Assembly: GCA_921293015.1 (NCBI GenBank) | Contig: OV121092.1 | Span: 7,570,001 to 7,634,000 of the forward strand | Source of the DNA: Phorcus lineatus | Taxonomy: Eukaryota > Mollusca > Gastropoda > Trochida > Trochidae | DNA length: 64,000 bases | Reading direction: 5' to 3' | Translations under genes and position numbers: made by a program | The notes under the pieces: generated by a model | What the model saw: the letters and a program-made list of their open reading frames with translations, nothing else | The model's database searches: none | Told to the model about the DNA's origin: nothing | Shown here: positions 1 to 14,545 of the stretch, one piece after another | Layout of the letters: every line of letters begins with the position of its first letter | How positions within the stretch are numbered: the first letter of the stretch is position 1

Positions 1-3000
1 TTTGATAACCCTTTGTTAAGTATAAACATGTATCCAAAACATTCCTTATTGAAAAGAAAGTGTTATCGACATCATTGAAAGGATATCACTTTTATTGAAA
101 CAAGCAAGAAGGATAACCAAAATATCATTCGGTTTAGAAACGGTTTTCACATGGATTTTCTATTTTTTTACATTACAAAGATGATAAATTGACACTGGCA
201 TTCCAATGATTGCACAGCTTGGCTAATCCTGAATTAAAGAGATAAAAACTTTGAAAACATCAACTTCAAATTGAACGATATCAATTTATTGCTGTGTCAA
301 CAAACTGAATTATATTTTGAAAAAAGTTTAAGCAATTATCCATAATTTCCGAAAAAGATTTTGGAAATGAAATGTCTTGAATGTTTTATTAGGTAAAGCC
401 CGAATTCGTGACTATATTTCCAATTTTGTCTCCATTTCGACATGAATAATGGGATTAAAATTTTTTCGATTCAAGTGTTTCTTCGAATCATATTTCTTTG
501 AAAAATATATCATTGATGAATGAAAGTTGCTGTTTCCATGGCAGGAGTAGAACTATTTTCAAACATACATTGATCATCTTTGTGAAGGTGTCCTTTTATA
601 CAATTGGTGCAGAACAGTTAATGGTTTCATTGATGAATTCGTGTTTGTCACCCAATAAGATTCGTAAGATTTTATGCTATTTATCATGACATAGCATGAA
701 TGAATTGAACTAATAATTATATAGGTAAACAGCAACTCATACAATAGTGTGACATATGTTAAAATATATAGCTGATTCTGATAAAAGACATTTAAGAACA
801 AGACATTGTCACATTTACCATATAAGAAATCATCCCGTTTTTACATGGTTTACATCATCTGGTTTTTGTTGCCAGCATTTTGTGTGTGATTCATTGCTAT
901 AATTTCATATCGCAAATATAGCATCTTAGCAAGAAAATGGATATTGTACAATTATCACGGTCAAGTCAAAGGTTGTTCTAAATGCACCCAATTCTATCCA
1001 GCATGATACACATATTTCCAATTTATTTACAACATTTACCTAAATGTGATGCGCAAAGCTCTTGTCTATTACGGCAGATCTTGATAGATCCTTTAAAATC
1101 TTCTATAGGTTGCATCGTATCAATGAAGAGGGTGCTGCATTCAAAGCAAACGTTTTTGAGTTCAACAGCAAGGCTTAACTAGTTAAGTGATGGAGGCTGG
1201 CGCATCATATGCCTTGAAAAAGAAATTGATCTTGAAGTTGAAAATCATGCTTGTTTTAACATTTACATAAATGCATTTATATTGAAATTAAAATAGTACC
1301 AAGCTCTCTAAAAAGGGAAGATATCATAATTTATATTTGAATTTTAATCTTTCATGGGATTAAGATAACCTTTGACTTAGAGTACATGTTCAAGTAGGTA
1401 AATTACCACAAGTATCATAAATTTATTATAGTTTTCCTTTCTAAGGTTCTAATTGTTCAACATTAACAAATGCAAGACAAACATTTGGTGAAAACATGCA
1501 AAGACACCAAGCTTTCAACAAATGAAAAGATGATAAAAGATAAAGATTAAATATGTTAGATATCTGATTTTAAATGTTATTTACTCGAATGAGCTTCTTT
1601 AAAACACAAAGAAAAAGGCCTTCATGATTTACCTGAAACAGTTCTCTCAAGGTAGTATAGCTCACCTTTTAAAAAATATTTAAACGACAATCATCTATTT
1701 TGTTAAAATCAGATACATCATAATTATTGTTATTTATCCAAGCGAAATGACAATGTGACATATGTCCTTATAATAAAATATTTTTTCGTGAGCAGTCAGT
1801 ATTTAATCATTTACTCCGCTTCTATGTCAATACCATCTTGTCGTATTTGGACACATTTGATTCAAAGAGCAATCTTTATATTGAAGTAGTGGCTGTGCAT
1901 GACCTCGATATAAATCACAAGGGTTCGTAACATTTATTCAACTTGTAAACGTGCAAATAATCAAGTCACAGAGCAATCATAGATGAATATTGCTCAAGAT
2001 GATGTTCAAGTGCATTTAAGTACAGTCAATTTTCCGTCTTTGATGATTTTCAAGGCGACCTTTAAACTTCCACGAAATTGTTGTGGATATTTGACGTTTC
2101 CTTAATTATGTAATTCGTATTAAGTGTCCATCGTTTAAATATCTGAAAGAGACTATTGAAAGTTGGCTGAGAAGAAAAAACCCCAAGTCAAGTCAAACTT
2201 CAGCCTATACCAAAGACAACAAATTGATTGACTGTATGTGTAATCAGTCATAACAAATGTGCCCCGCCCCCTCCGACACCTATTAGGAAATTAATCACTT
2301 CGCATGTAGACGGAAATGCCAAATATATGACAATTAACTGAAAAATATCGTGCAACAGTCCATGACACCCATCCAAATTACATTATACATGTTCATAACC
2401 TATAAAATACCATAAGCATAACATAAACAAGAGTCGAATAAATTTGGCATTAGTTGTGCTTTAAAAATATTCAGAAAATATTTCTGTTCCTCTATGATAA
2501 ATGCTTTGCAAAAACATCACAAAAGCAGACATCTATCCTCAAAAAAATGATTTGTGAGGTTGAGATCGGCGAGAAAGCAATTGATAGTAATGTATCACAT
2601 ACTTTATCTATTGGTGATCATGACATCATAGTAATCCTGACGAGCAATCGAGATTACCTATCACCCTATTGCAGATGAAATTCAGACAATTCCGATTTTT
2701 TGATGATTTATTGGTTTTACTTTTATTTAATTCAAGAAACGGTTGAAATGGATTTGGCACTCGCTTTAAAATGTTTTCATTGATTTGGGAAAGTAGCAAA
2801 GATAGAAATACTCCCATACATTAGAAATTGAATACATTTTGAAAATAGGTTTCTCAAGATTTGGCCGAGCCAACATTTCTCATCCTTAAATATCAAATTG
2901 GTAAAAAAACCGAATTTTACTGAAAATAAAGGCGATAGTGTTCATTGGTTTTTGTTTACTTTTAATCTTATATTTACTTTTAAAAAAACGAATAAAAAGT

Positions 3001-4479
3001 GCATGAGTAATAATCTCTATAAATTTTTAAAGTGTCTAACATTTTGGCTTCATTTGACATCGTAATTATACAATAACTTTTCTGCTGATTTTCATTTGTA
3101 AGATAATATCTCTTCGGAAGAATACATGAAGTTGATGCGTTGTTCACAATGAAAATATCTCTTGTGTCATCAATTGAATAATGTAATGCCAAGTGATATC
3201 CATGTCTCAAAATTTCATTTCGGATCTTTGATACATCGAATCCTATTTCATGATTGTTTTGTAAGGATGGAAAGTATCTTATTGACATTTGATAGACAAT
3301 ACTTGACATCTGAAATGATTTAGAAATACTGAACTGAATAACAAGTTTGCTGAAAATCACCTTGGAAAGTTTGATGTTCCCACTTAATGAAAAGGGATGA
3401 TACAACTACAAATGTATAGAAATATAGATCACTGATAGTACAAAGTACTTAACCCTTATTTCAGTTGGCCCTTACTAAAAAGTATAATTTACTTACTTTG
3501 TAAAGAATGAAATAAATCCCTGGCAGTGTTTTCAGTTCAAGTTTTACATAAAGACTTAAGTGCAGAGTCACAAAGCCCATCGTGTCTTCCGAAAGCTTGT
3601 AAATCAGTCCATATAGGATGAATACAAATATTGAAGACTCAAAGTACTTACTATTTCGATACACTTGAATGACTTTTCGAAACCAATGACACTCAAAATG
3701 TTAAATCTTTCTTTTAAACAAGTGTTGCTGTCTCCTGTATACCAATTACACACAGAATGATTAATTTTTCTATTTTCCTAGTTATTACACAGCTCCATTG
3801 CCCATTGTTTAAGCGACTAACAATTGTCGCACAATGACAACTTCACTGGCATATCTGCGTCCTCTCACCAGCTAAGCGTGAGTAGAACAATGAGTCACTA
3901 GAAAAGTTCACAAAAGAAACCTTTAAATTTAGTGAAACCCAATGCTTAGAAATGTGGTAGAAGAAAACGGGTCTGTAACAATCATGTGTCGAAAACCTGT
4001 CTGTAATAATGAAATTTAATGAGTTTTTGATAGCATCGTGGATATGACCAATTGGTCGAATACAAAAATGTGCATTCATTGATCTTCATCCATGTTCAAA
4101 ACTTTTTAATCTCGTTTTTTCCGTCATATAGACATTACGGAGGTCCTTCAACTTAATAAAGTCTGACCATATCTGCAGTCGATCCATTGCTGTACTTTTT
4201 TAATTTAAGTGATATTTTGTAACAGAATGACATAGTAATTTGTCGTTAATGCATGTCAATCAGTTGAACCGACAAAATGATAATTGAAATCCATCATTTA
4301 CTGTATTTTTGATGGGAATAATTTGAATAAATTTCAGGCTTCTGATCATACTATCACGGGTAGGTCTGTCTGGCAATCCATCAATCTCGGAGCAGTGAAT
4401 GATTATGGAATCTCTTTAATGCCAAAGTTCTTTGTTATAGTGTTATCCTTATCACCTTTGTCAGTTATGCCATACCATA

Positions 4480-4610
4480 AATAGAGGATACTAAACGACC
4501 TTCCATTTAATACTATTTTTATTAAACGAGTTAATGATTAAGTATAAAACGAGCGAAAGCGAGTTTAATAGAAATAGTATTAAATGGAAGGAAGTTTAGT
4601 ATTCTGTTTA
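4480..4610. repeat. Foldback repeat (MITE-like end)
   Basis: Positions 4480-4532 and about 4558-4610 are inverted copies of one another over about 50 bases with few mismatches; each contains CCATTTAATACTATTT or its complement. The spacer is about 25 bases. The following 200 bases (to about 4805) are richer in G+C than their surroundings and carry repeated TATTACAC-type motifs and a perfect TGACGTCA palindrome near 4706. The whole 4480-4805 stretch is probably one decayed non-autonomous DNA element; no target duplication was identified. Confidence 0.6.
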
Positions 4611-4805
4611 TCCTTGACCTCAGTAATCAAGCATTATTACCGAAAGTGTACTGAACGAAGCATTTCCGCGACTAAGCCGCCATTGAGACGTCGGTGCCAA
4701 GATCGTGACGTCACAACCACACAATATTATGACGGTATTACACTAGTTTAATATCGCCGTATAAATATTACACTGCGGTATCTTACACGGGCGAGTAATA
4801 AAACA
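4611..4805. repeat. GC-richer internal part of the foldback element
   Basis: This stretch follows directly on the palindrome at 4480-4610. It contains the octamer TGACGTCA, which is the textbook cAMP response element, and short repeats of the type GGTATTACACTA and ATATTACACTGCGG. It has no counterpart at the equivalent place in the second block copy (near 15.45 kb), which fits insertion after the duplication. Assignment to the same element as the palindrome is inference. Confidence 0.4.
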
Positions 4806-6480
4806 TCATTCTAACTAGAATGATTAAATGGTTACACATCCTCTTCTTTACAAATTTGTCATTTTACTGTATTTCTAATTTTACCAAATATATGATGCAC
4901 GTTCTATGCTCTGGATACTTCCCATGCTTGTTAACAGTGCTTTTGTAAATGAGGAAATTGTCAATTCGTGGTTTTTTCTTGTACAAACTTTTAAATGAAT
5001 ACAGTGTTAAACATAATTTTATTAGCAAGTGATAAATGCCAAAATGTTGAGTTCTCAATAAGTTCATGTTTAATATATTTTAAGTAGGATATGAATTGTA
5101 AATATGTTATTTTGATTAAAGAATGTCACAAAATCTGTATTATAGATTATATCTTGAACATATCAATACAATACCTTAGAAACATGACCATTAAATATCC
5201 ACTTTAATAAATAAGGAGAACTTTATCCAGTAAGTTTAAAGTTTTTCTTTCATTAAGGAATTGTTTGTTGGTTGTATTCTTTTGTGAAACAACTTTTACA
5301 ATTCACAAACAGTGAACCTTTGCAATTTCAGATTGATGAAAGTGATTGTTGTTTTCATCCTTTTACAGTTCTGTCAGGTCAATGAAAACCATCATATATT
5401 GAATTTGTAAACCTTTTAAAAGCATATTTATGTTCTGTAACATATTTTTACATTAAATGCATTGTCTGTTCTGAAAACGCTAGTTGCACAATTTCTTTGT
5501 TTTATCTAGATTGCATTCTACATTGTGAATACAGTCTTAGTATAATAACTGTTTTAAGGACATATACCTGCAGCTTTGAACTTTATGATATATAATCTAC
5601 TTACAATTCTAGACGAGGTTAATTTGAAATCAAACGGAAACAAAATCCTCGACGTGTTTTGAAGTATTTTCAATTTCCATTATAATTACTTGCTTTTCAT
5701 ATGTGCAACATTCTAGTAAATAGTTGTCAGGTTAACAGACACTTGTTTACAGATGCAGTTAAACTGCCACACATTAAGGGAAGAACAGAAAAAAAGGTTA
5801 ATGAAAACAATTTTGTACGAACCATCATGTTTGTAATTGCTCTTCAATACACTTAAGATAACTCAGACTTTCACTCACGAAATAACTGTTATCTTTTGTT
5901 TAAAACTAAGTTGTGTAAACATTTGTTCCATCTTGCCCCTGCATTGCCTCCAATAGACATAATAAATCGAAGATTGCCTCCAATAGTTTCAACTATTGTC
6001 CAACCTACAATAGTTTATTCAAGGGTTGCCAATGTTTTGTGGTAAATACATTGAATAAGTAAACTGTACACATTAATGTTTTACTTAAAAGCAAAATAAG
6101 AAATTTTTTGAATGAATTTTGACATTAAGTTAACATAAATATGGCAGTGGGAAGCGACCTCCAATAGTTGAAAGTTGGGTAGCTGTACAAAGAGTCACAA
6201 CTATATTTATAATCTATAAGAGGGTCCTAGTTTGTTTTATATAACAGTATAATATGGAATGTAATGTCAAATTGCCAAATTATAAAAGGGTGAGTAGGTG
6301 CATAAAAACAACAGGCAACAAAACCTGAAATGTCTGAAATAAAACAAATTACACTGTATATGTTGTTATCAAATTTTGATATTAAATTTGCACATTTGAT
6401 TTGTCTTAAAACATTCTCCCCTACATTGTTCCCTCGTTCTCGTGTATGAAAGTAGACATGTTCAAGTATAAACATGGTCA

Positions 6481-9054
6481 TTGACAGAGGATGTAGACAG
6501 TTGTAGGAGATGTTTGAAATTGCTTGTCATATTAATAGAATGACATGCCATGATCATGCCTTGAATCTGAACATTTACTATTCTTAAATTGTGAAAAATG
6601 GCTGAAAAATGAGTAAACAGGAGCCGCAAAGTCTGGCTTATACAATGAAGTTCTGATTCATTATATATTTAACTATTATGAAAAACAAACAAATCATGAA
6701 AAAAAAGAACTCTTTCTATGGATTTACAAATTCTTTATTGCAATATTGCAAAGTTGGTGTAGATACTCTCAAGTATCAAACAAGTGATAGACGAACGAAA
6801 TAGGATTGGTATCTACACCAGAACATCTTTATCTCTATTTCCGTAGAACTTGATCTATTCATCTTATTAGCCTCTAAATGCACCTCAAAGAAATCATGAA
6901 ATATTAATTATATCACTATGTCACCACTTTAATTGATTAGAATTGCTTGGTTACAGAAACAAACATGATCATACAATGTCTGGTTTTATTACTCATTAAA
7001 CAACTACTATCTGTCGTACATATGTATTTTTAAAAATCTTGTTGTAACAGTATTGATGAAAATGAAAAATTATAAAAGTTCCTTTTGCTGTTTTTGAATG
7101 TGAAAAGTTCAGGTTTAGATTCAAACCCTTATGGGCGGAGAGGATGCTTTTGTTACAAATACGGATGGTTAGGATCTATTGTTCATATCTCTATAAGTCA
7201 ATTAAAGTGTTTAAAACATTCGGATTTGAATAAAACAAAGAATTGTTAAGATTTTTCCTTTTTTGAGAGATATACAAAAGTTATAATGTTGAATTTTTTT
7301 CTCAGCTATGGAACTCTCTTTTTGAAGTTGGGTTGACCTAATCAAACATTTTATTAAATGTTTTAGTGTGTCTAAAAAATTTACTCTTTCAAAATAACTA
7401 AATAATTTGATACATTTGAAAATTTTCAAATATTTCAGGCATATTGTCAAACAAGTTTTCATTAAGGATATAAATAGAATTTAATGACCGTAATTGTTAT
7501 CTTTGACGATTGAATTGTCAACAAGTTTTAAAAGTCATCACTTTCAAAAATAAGTATCGAAATACTTTTTATGAAAATATTAAATTACAAAATTTATGAT
7601 AAATCTTTTAAAAGTAGGTAGGAATTATACTCTACTATTAATACCAAGATTAGGCTCTATAAATGACACAAGAGTAGCAACATAGAATGGTAAATTCAAC
7701 ATGCTTGTAGTACAGCAAGGATATTTCAAAATGTGACATCTGCAAGCAATATTTACTTGATTGGTGTTTTTATTAGTAATTACAACATATATGAAAACAC
7801 GACGTTGCTTCATTTAAAACTAGGAACAACTCTCCAAACTCTTGTCTTCTTTAGAGCATTAGTCGTCTTCAATACTCTCCTAAGTTTAGCTCAATTGTAA
7901 CGAAATAGAATTGTCATTTCAAAGACTTATAATGTAGAATAATACTTAATGATACCCAAGCCAACTAAAGACTAGATATGACCAGAAAGAGAAGGACGTA
8001 ATTTCTAACAACATCTTTATTAAGTCCTGTAGTGAAGGGACAACCATTTAATGGTCTTACACCTATAATCTCTCCCGTTGAAGTATCAACAGTTTGGAAA
8101 GAACTTTTAAGAAGATTAAATAGACTACCACGTAGAATGTAGACAAATCGTGTGTCGATCATTAAGGCTAAGACAGATTGTCTGTTTAAGCTCTACTAAT
8201 GCATTTACAGGTCAATAATCAGGTGACAGCATTACAGGGCATCAGAAGATTACAACGTAGCCTGAACAAAGATTCTGTGACAAATCGAACCGATGTTTGG
8301 TGACATTTCTTAGCAATTATTTACCATTTCCTGATTTTTAGGTATTAGGTTGTAAGAATATACTTTAATCAATTGTTTTTACTGGTGTTAATCAAGATTT
8401 TATACTGATAATTGAATACACATACATGTAGTTCAATGAAAGATCCTTCATTAGAGACTCTTAATTGAATTACTCTACGTAAAAAGGATTTTAGCAAATA
8501 AATTACAATACGATGATTATTAATAAAAATGAAACAACATACAACAGACATAGCTTACTCAAAGTTACAAAAACATTTAGAAACATTCATTTATTTCGTT
8601 TTTAGATTTTGTGTGGTATGGACATGATGAGGTTAAAACTTTTATCCAACTCTTAAGATGTTTCTTATTTTTAAAAATGTACATCTACTTTTCTACAGAT
8701 TCCTCAAATATTCATTGAAATTATGGAACCAAAACTGAACAGAACAAATTATTGCGTCGCTGGAAGTATGATTATGAAATAAATATAAGTGAATAAAGGG
8801 CAAAACAATTTTCCTCTAAGTTTTCACGATACTATTCCCTTTTTGGTTTTGGAATTAACTGACCTAAATGTGCTTTACCAATTCGGAATTAACTGACTAT
8901 GAAACGTAAGGGATAAAAGAAAAATCATATTAAAGTACCCATTTCTTAAATATGAAAGCGTTGTCAACAACTCTGAATATGGTAACAGTGTTATTAAAAC
9001 AAGAAAGATAAATAATCTAAAATTAATTCGTCTCAGAAGTGGTCCTCACTTGAA
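6481..9054. other. AT-rich spacer, nothing recognised
   Basis: Between the two type 1 blocks I see only short open frames (all under 85 codons) without domains, AT-rich sequence and no clear repeat structure. No gene, RNA or mobile element is supported. Confidence 0.6.
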
Positions 9055-11878
9055 TGTTCTTTTTTTCATTTTACAAAGACGATAAACTTTCAATGATTTC
9101 ACAGCCTGGCTAATCCCGATTTAAAGAGTCAAAATTTCATGAAAGTCAGCATAAAATTGATCGATGCAATGTTATTGCTGGGTCCATAAATTGAATTATA
9201 TTTCGCAAAAAGTCAAAGCAATTATCCAGAATTTCCGAAAACGAAATTGGACACGAAATGTCTTGAAAGAAGTGAAATTGAAGCCTTTTCCGTATTTTAT
9301 GTTTGATTACGTAAAACCTAAATTCGTGAATTCTTTTTCAATGTTCTATAGTTTTTTGTTTTATTAGATGTAATATGCATTTTTAGGTAAGCTGACTTTT
9401 GTCGTATTTTATGATAAAGGGGTTCAGATTTTTTGATGAAGAGAGAAATAATGATCAGTATGTCTGTGTTCGAATCTCACTTCCTAGTAAAATATTTCGT
9501 TGAGCAATGGGAGTTGCTGCTTCCATAGCCAGAGTAGAAAACATACATTTGGCTGTTTTATGAACTATTGATACACTGTAGTAGTACAGCGGTAATCTTT
9601 ATCACTTGGTATTTTATTCCTTACAGCATTTCCCTAACTTTAGACTTTGATAATTCCTTCAGAATACTTGCCATGCATTGCCGAAAAGGGATCTGCACTC
9701 AAATCATGCTGGTATGAACATACTAACAATGTAATTTGTTCAAAATGCCTTATCTTATTTGCAATTGATTTTGTGATAAGATGCATTCTGTTAACTAGAT
9801 GAATAAAGATTAAGATAAAAGATTATACTTTTTGAAAAAAATTATGCAATTTTAAAGGAATTTGAATAAGCGTCTTTAAATGCTTTCCTCGTTTACAAAG
9901 CAATTGGTATTTCTCGTTGTATTCAAATCATTCAAAGGAACCGTGCTGGCATGTTTAACAATGAATTGAATGATCACATGCCTGTTGGTGGAGCGAGGTG
10001 TCACTATATAATTGATCTTGTCACTGTGAAATTGAAGATTGAAGAAAGGAGATAATTTCAAGTTATTTCTGAAACATTAAACCGAAATGGAAAAATGCAG
10101 GATAGCTCGAATTTTTAATACACATTTAAACTTAAGAAATGCGAAGTTTACAGGCACATTAAAACTGTTACTTTTCCTTATAAATTTAAAAAATAACATT
10201 ATACATGAAATCATTAATACAATGTCACAACTTTCACTCCAAGCTAGGCCATGCATCATGCCAGAAGACGTACGTGCTACAAACATAGTACTAAAGTGAT
10301 TTCATTGTTGTGATCAACGTTTGGACAGGTAAATTTTATTTTGGAACAATAATTTATTTTATTCAAATAATATATGCTATGGTAAAGATCATTATACAAA
10401 GGAAGAGTGACAATCATAACCTACTCAGAAACAAATAAAGGATGATTTAGAGAGCAAACAGTATTTTATCTTACACCAGTTGATGTTCATGTCATTGTAA
10501 ATACAATTTGATCATATTTGGACACATTTGATTTAGAGAGCGAGCCTCACGTTGATGTATTATACATATGACCTCGGTTGAAAGTGCATTGGTTGCTTAT
10601 GTTGATTCTACGTGTAAACGTGCAGATAATCAAGTTATAGAGCAATCAAAATTGAATATTTTTCAAGAGTTGTTCAAGTTTCTGTTAATATAGTCGAGTG
10701 TCATGTTGTTGACAAAATGGTATAGGAGAGTAATTGATGTTGGTTGACTAGGTGACCTTTATGTTTCTACGAAATTGTTGATGATGTTTGATATCAATTT
10801 TTCTGGAACAAATTCTTGAAGATAAATATAATATAATCTAATTCAAAATGCATTATTGTATTAAAATTTAAGTTTGTGACAACATGCAATACACTTAAAT
10901 TTGTCAAATAGGTGAAAGATGAATAGAAATTTGATTAACCTCTTTAAAGATCGCATGCAATTTTTAAGGATTATTATATATTCGAATGAAATACTCTACA
11001 ACAGTGTCCCTATTTTCAAAGCTATCGGTATTTCTGATTCCATTCAAATTGTTAAAACGAAATGAGCTGTCATTTTCAACAATGAATTGAGTGTTTACAT
11101 GCCTATAAGTAATTCTGGGGGGTTACCACAAAATTGCTGCTGGAAATTAAATAAGATGAAACACGATTAATGAAAGGAAAATACTATTGAAAGTCAACAA
11201 TATTGTTTAAAATCTAATTGAAATACGATACATTGCAATAACCATTATGTACCCAAGGGAAGTGTCAATATGACACATTTCCTTTTCATAAAGTATATTT
11301 TTGAAAGCAGTCAGTATTTAAGCATTTTTTTAATCAATTTTCGTGTCCATGTCAATACAATCTGATCGTAGTTTGACACTTTTGAATCAGAGAGCAATCT
11401 TAATAACGTAGGGTCTGTATATGATCTCTGTATAAAGTTCAAGGGTTTGTAACAATTATTCAAAATAATGATGAACATACTTTTTTACATTGTTTTTTTT
11501 TTAACTCAAGAAACTATTTAATAAAGCTCTTTCCCTCACGGCAGGTTATAGATGTCGACCTTAGTAGTAATCTTTCCTTCAAGTCGAACTTTGGCCACCA
11601 TTAGTCAAAATAAAACATAACCTTTCCTTCTTCAGGTTTTACCCAAGGCGTTTTCTTTCAAAGTAAATCCTATATCAATATATCGGTGAGAGCATTCATT
11701 TAAGAAACTCAGTTAAGGAATTTCATGTAAGGACATTCTAAATCATTACATTGGGGTATCAAACTTAAGCTTATCCCGAGGACTACAGACTGATTGATTG
11801 TGAGATTAATCAGTATTATATTCGACAGGGGCTCAAACAAGGTGATAGAACAAAACCAATACCCCCAGAAACGTCCCC

Positions 11879-11935
11879 ACACACCCACGCACCCAAATCC
11901 ACACACCCACGCACCCAAATCCACACACCCACACA
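11879..11935. repeat. Short CACCC-rich tandem repeat
   Basis: A 22-base unit (ACACACCCACGCACCCAAAT plus CC) occurs twice in a row and a third time in part. It gives the minus strand a G-rich, glycine/tryptophan-coding shadow frame that is not a gene. It lies in copy 2 only. Confidence 0.8.
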
Positions 11936-14166
11936 ATTATGTTAAAAGTGCTGAATCCGCCACTGTTCGATAGGCTGTCTACTTATCTCATACAATAGCA
12001 ATACTTTACATCAACAGTTTGATAATTAAGACGAAGGCAAGGCGAGAAATTAAGATAACCGTTCGGATGTACTAATTGCTTATGATACGACTTGCTATAA
12101 TCTCAATTATGAAAATCCTTCAAATTTATTCAAAACTTAACTTTGTGAACATTGTTTTTCAGTCTTTTCTTTTGGTGTCAAATCAATTTGTTTTGCTTGC
12201 ATTAGACACGAACATTAAGAAGTAAAAGTTTCCATAAGTATATTGTTTTAATACGTGCAAAAATACCTTTATATATAGATATAGATTCACAACCAATTTC
12301 ACAGCTTTTTATGTTTACTTTCACTTGTTAGAAATTATTGATAGTTTGTGATTTCTGCACTTCATTTTATAACTTTTACTGTATTTGTAGTCACGATTTT
12401 TCTTTCAAACGTTAATGTGATTTTTAAAAGAGAGATGTTGATACACAAGTGATTTGAAATAAGACGGACCTTATTGTATATCAGAAATGGAGTAAGTGCT
12501 GAGGCACCAATTTTGTAAAGAACAATTTCACTCAGGAAGAAGACGAAGTTTCAAAATATTCTGCAAGAACGATTTATAAAAACCGGTTGTCTTTTGATTT
12601 TAGGCTCTATGAAGTGTAAGATCAATAAATGAAGGAGCAATTTTGTGTGTAAGTGAGGCTTTTATAGAGGAACTTTTGTATTAAAAAAAAAGACTTAGTA
12701 ACCAGTAAGAAATGACCTTTGTAACATTAAACATCCAAAAGGATTTGCATAAATTGGACTTAAGACAAAAACAAAAACAAAAAACAAAAAAGCTGATTAA
12801 TGACCTTTTCAGAAAACCTTTCCGCTCTTCTATGATAAATGCTTGGTGAAAAAAAACACAAAAGCGAACGCCTTTCCTGAAGAAAAAGATTTATGATTTT
12901 GGGATCAGCGAGAAAGCAATTGATAGTAATGTAAAACATACTTTATCTATTGGTGATCATTACATCACAGTAATCCTGACGAGCAATCGAGATTACTTAT
13001 CGCCCTATTGCAGATGAAATTCACACCATTTCCATGTTTGAATGATTTATTGGTTTTACTTTTGTTTAATTCTAGGAACAGTTGCAATCAATTTGACAGT
13101 CGCTTTAAAAGTTTGTTACTTTCAGGAAAAAATATAAAAAATATCAAATATTTCAAATTTCCCCATGCTAGAATTAGGTTTTATCAATTTTAACAAAGCT
13201 TTCTCAAGAATTGGCCAAGCCAACAAATCTCATCCTTTAGTATCAAATTACTTATATCGATCTGAGGAAACGGTTCAAAATAGAAACGTCACAAATTTCT
13301 TTTAAGAATCATTTGTTGTTCCCTCGAAACGGTTAATTATATAGAGCAAAGATATTTAAGACTTGTGTATTAAACTCAATACAGGTGCTTAGAAACAGGT
13401 AGAAATAAAACTTATCTTTGTTAGATCTACAGACAGGCAGACAGACAGATATATTTGGTATAGTGACCATTAGGCCAATAATACAAATAAAAACATTTCG
13501 TAGAACTTGCATGGGGCGCTATTTGATCTACATTTCCAAGTAATTCCAATTTTGGTGGTTAGTGCTTCATTGGCTCCTGTTTATTCTTTGTTTTATATTT
13601 ATCTTCATCAAAACGAATAAACAGGGAATGGGTTATCATTCTTTATAGTCTTTCTTTCCTGTCCAACCAAAAAATTATTTTTTATACCTACATTTGTGAA
13701 TATTTTCTAACATTGTTTCGTCAATGATATCACATTTATAGAATAAATTTTCTGATGACATTTCATTTGTAAGATTATATCTATTAGGACCAAAGCATGT
13801 CAAAGCATGTCAATATCTCTTGTGTCATCAATTGAATAATGTAATGCCAAGTGATATCCATGTCTAAAATTACATCTCTGATTTATCATTAATCGAATCC
13901 TATTCATGATAGTTTGCATGGATAGAAAAGGCCATTTTGACATTGGGTCGACAAAACTAAATCCTTTTATAGATTCTTAGAAGTTAGACCTTTCTATGAA
14001 CTCTTTCTACCAAATACACCGCAGATGTTAAAACTTTCTCTACATCACTGTTTGACACACCTGTGTTAATCATTTATATATTTCAATATTGAATAGTTTC
14101 CTTCGATTGTCTCAGTTGTGGTACAAACATAATGCACATGCGTATACATCAAGACATATGAGATGT

Positions 14167-14427
14167 TTATGTAATAACTGATTCTCGAAATTTTATAGCA
14201 TGGTAAATGTACAGGGCAATTTTTCTAATGCACTCTTCATTTTTATTTGACACCAATTCAATGAAGCGATGATTTGACCTTATTGCAACATTAATGTATT
14301 GCTTTCTAATAGGTGAAAGTGATTCACAATAGAGTAGAAAATGATACTCATTTTCGATCTCTCCTGATTTACATTATCTGCATATTCTGTTTATCCGTTC
14401 TACGCCCTTCACCCTACCAGTTTCAGT
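14167..14427 (-). pseudogene. Non-LTR retrotransposon reverse transcriptase, C-terminal remnant
   Basis: Translated on the minus strand this stretch gives a frame with one internal stop that contains a basic lead-in (KGVERINRIC), a second cysteine after the stop, then EIENEYHFLLYC followed by a charged helix-like tail ending at a stop near 14167. A cysteine pair, an acidic stretch, then H-F-L-x-x-C is the usual ending of LINE-type polymerase proteins after the reverse transcriptase domain. Only this last 85 or so codons survive, as expected of a 5'-truncated insertion. It is too short and damaged to work. A SINE tail fragment lies about 75 bases further along. Clade cannot be told from this piece. 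Confidence 0.65.
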
Positions 14428-14500
14428 TCTTCAGAATGGCGTGAGATAATGTAAGGAGTTCAAAATATTTTCCAGCATCTACATTCTCCGATAAGTGAGA

Positions 14501-14545
14501 TCAGGTGAGGTGATTTTGAGTTTAACGCTGCTTTAAACAATAGTT
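14501..14545 (-). repeat. SINE tail fragment
   Basis: The sequence GGTGAGGTGATTTTGAGTTT followed by AACGCTGCTTTAAA matches the reverse complement of the 3' end of the window's main SINE family (compare 42780-42825 and 27131-27165). Only about 45 bases are recognisable. Confidence 0.55.

Larger units (their letters stand above)
150..6480. repeat. Duplicated non-coding block, type 1, copy 1
   Basis: No convincing gene is seen here; open frames are short and have no recognisable domains. The block aligns by eye, in order, with 9055-16620. Matching anchors include 150-380 with 9055-9275, 1790-1990 with 11300-11480 (and again with 10480-10690), 2550-2690 with 12890-13020, 3150-3240 with 13820-13890, 4200-4340 with 15325-15440, 5130-5390 with 15780-16020 and 6190-6330 with 16365-16480. 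The best stretch, near 2570-2685, differs at only about one base in ten. Spacing between anchors drifts by 1-2 kb, so the copies have gained and lost sequence. This is seen directly; the age and purpose of the duplication are unknown. Confidence 0.7.

Noticed and set aside
2980..3405. 141-codon minus-strand frame
   Set aside because: It lies in the type 1 block; the matching part of the second copy (about 13715-13935) has indels and no equivalent frame, and no domain is visible.
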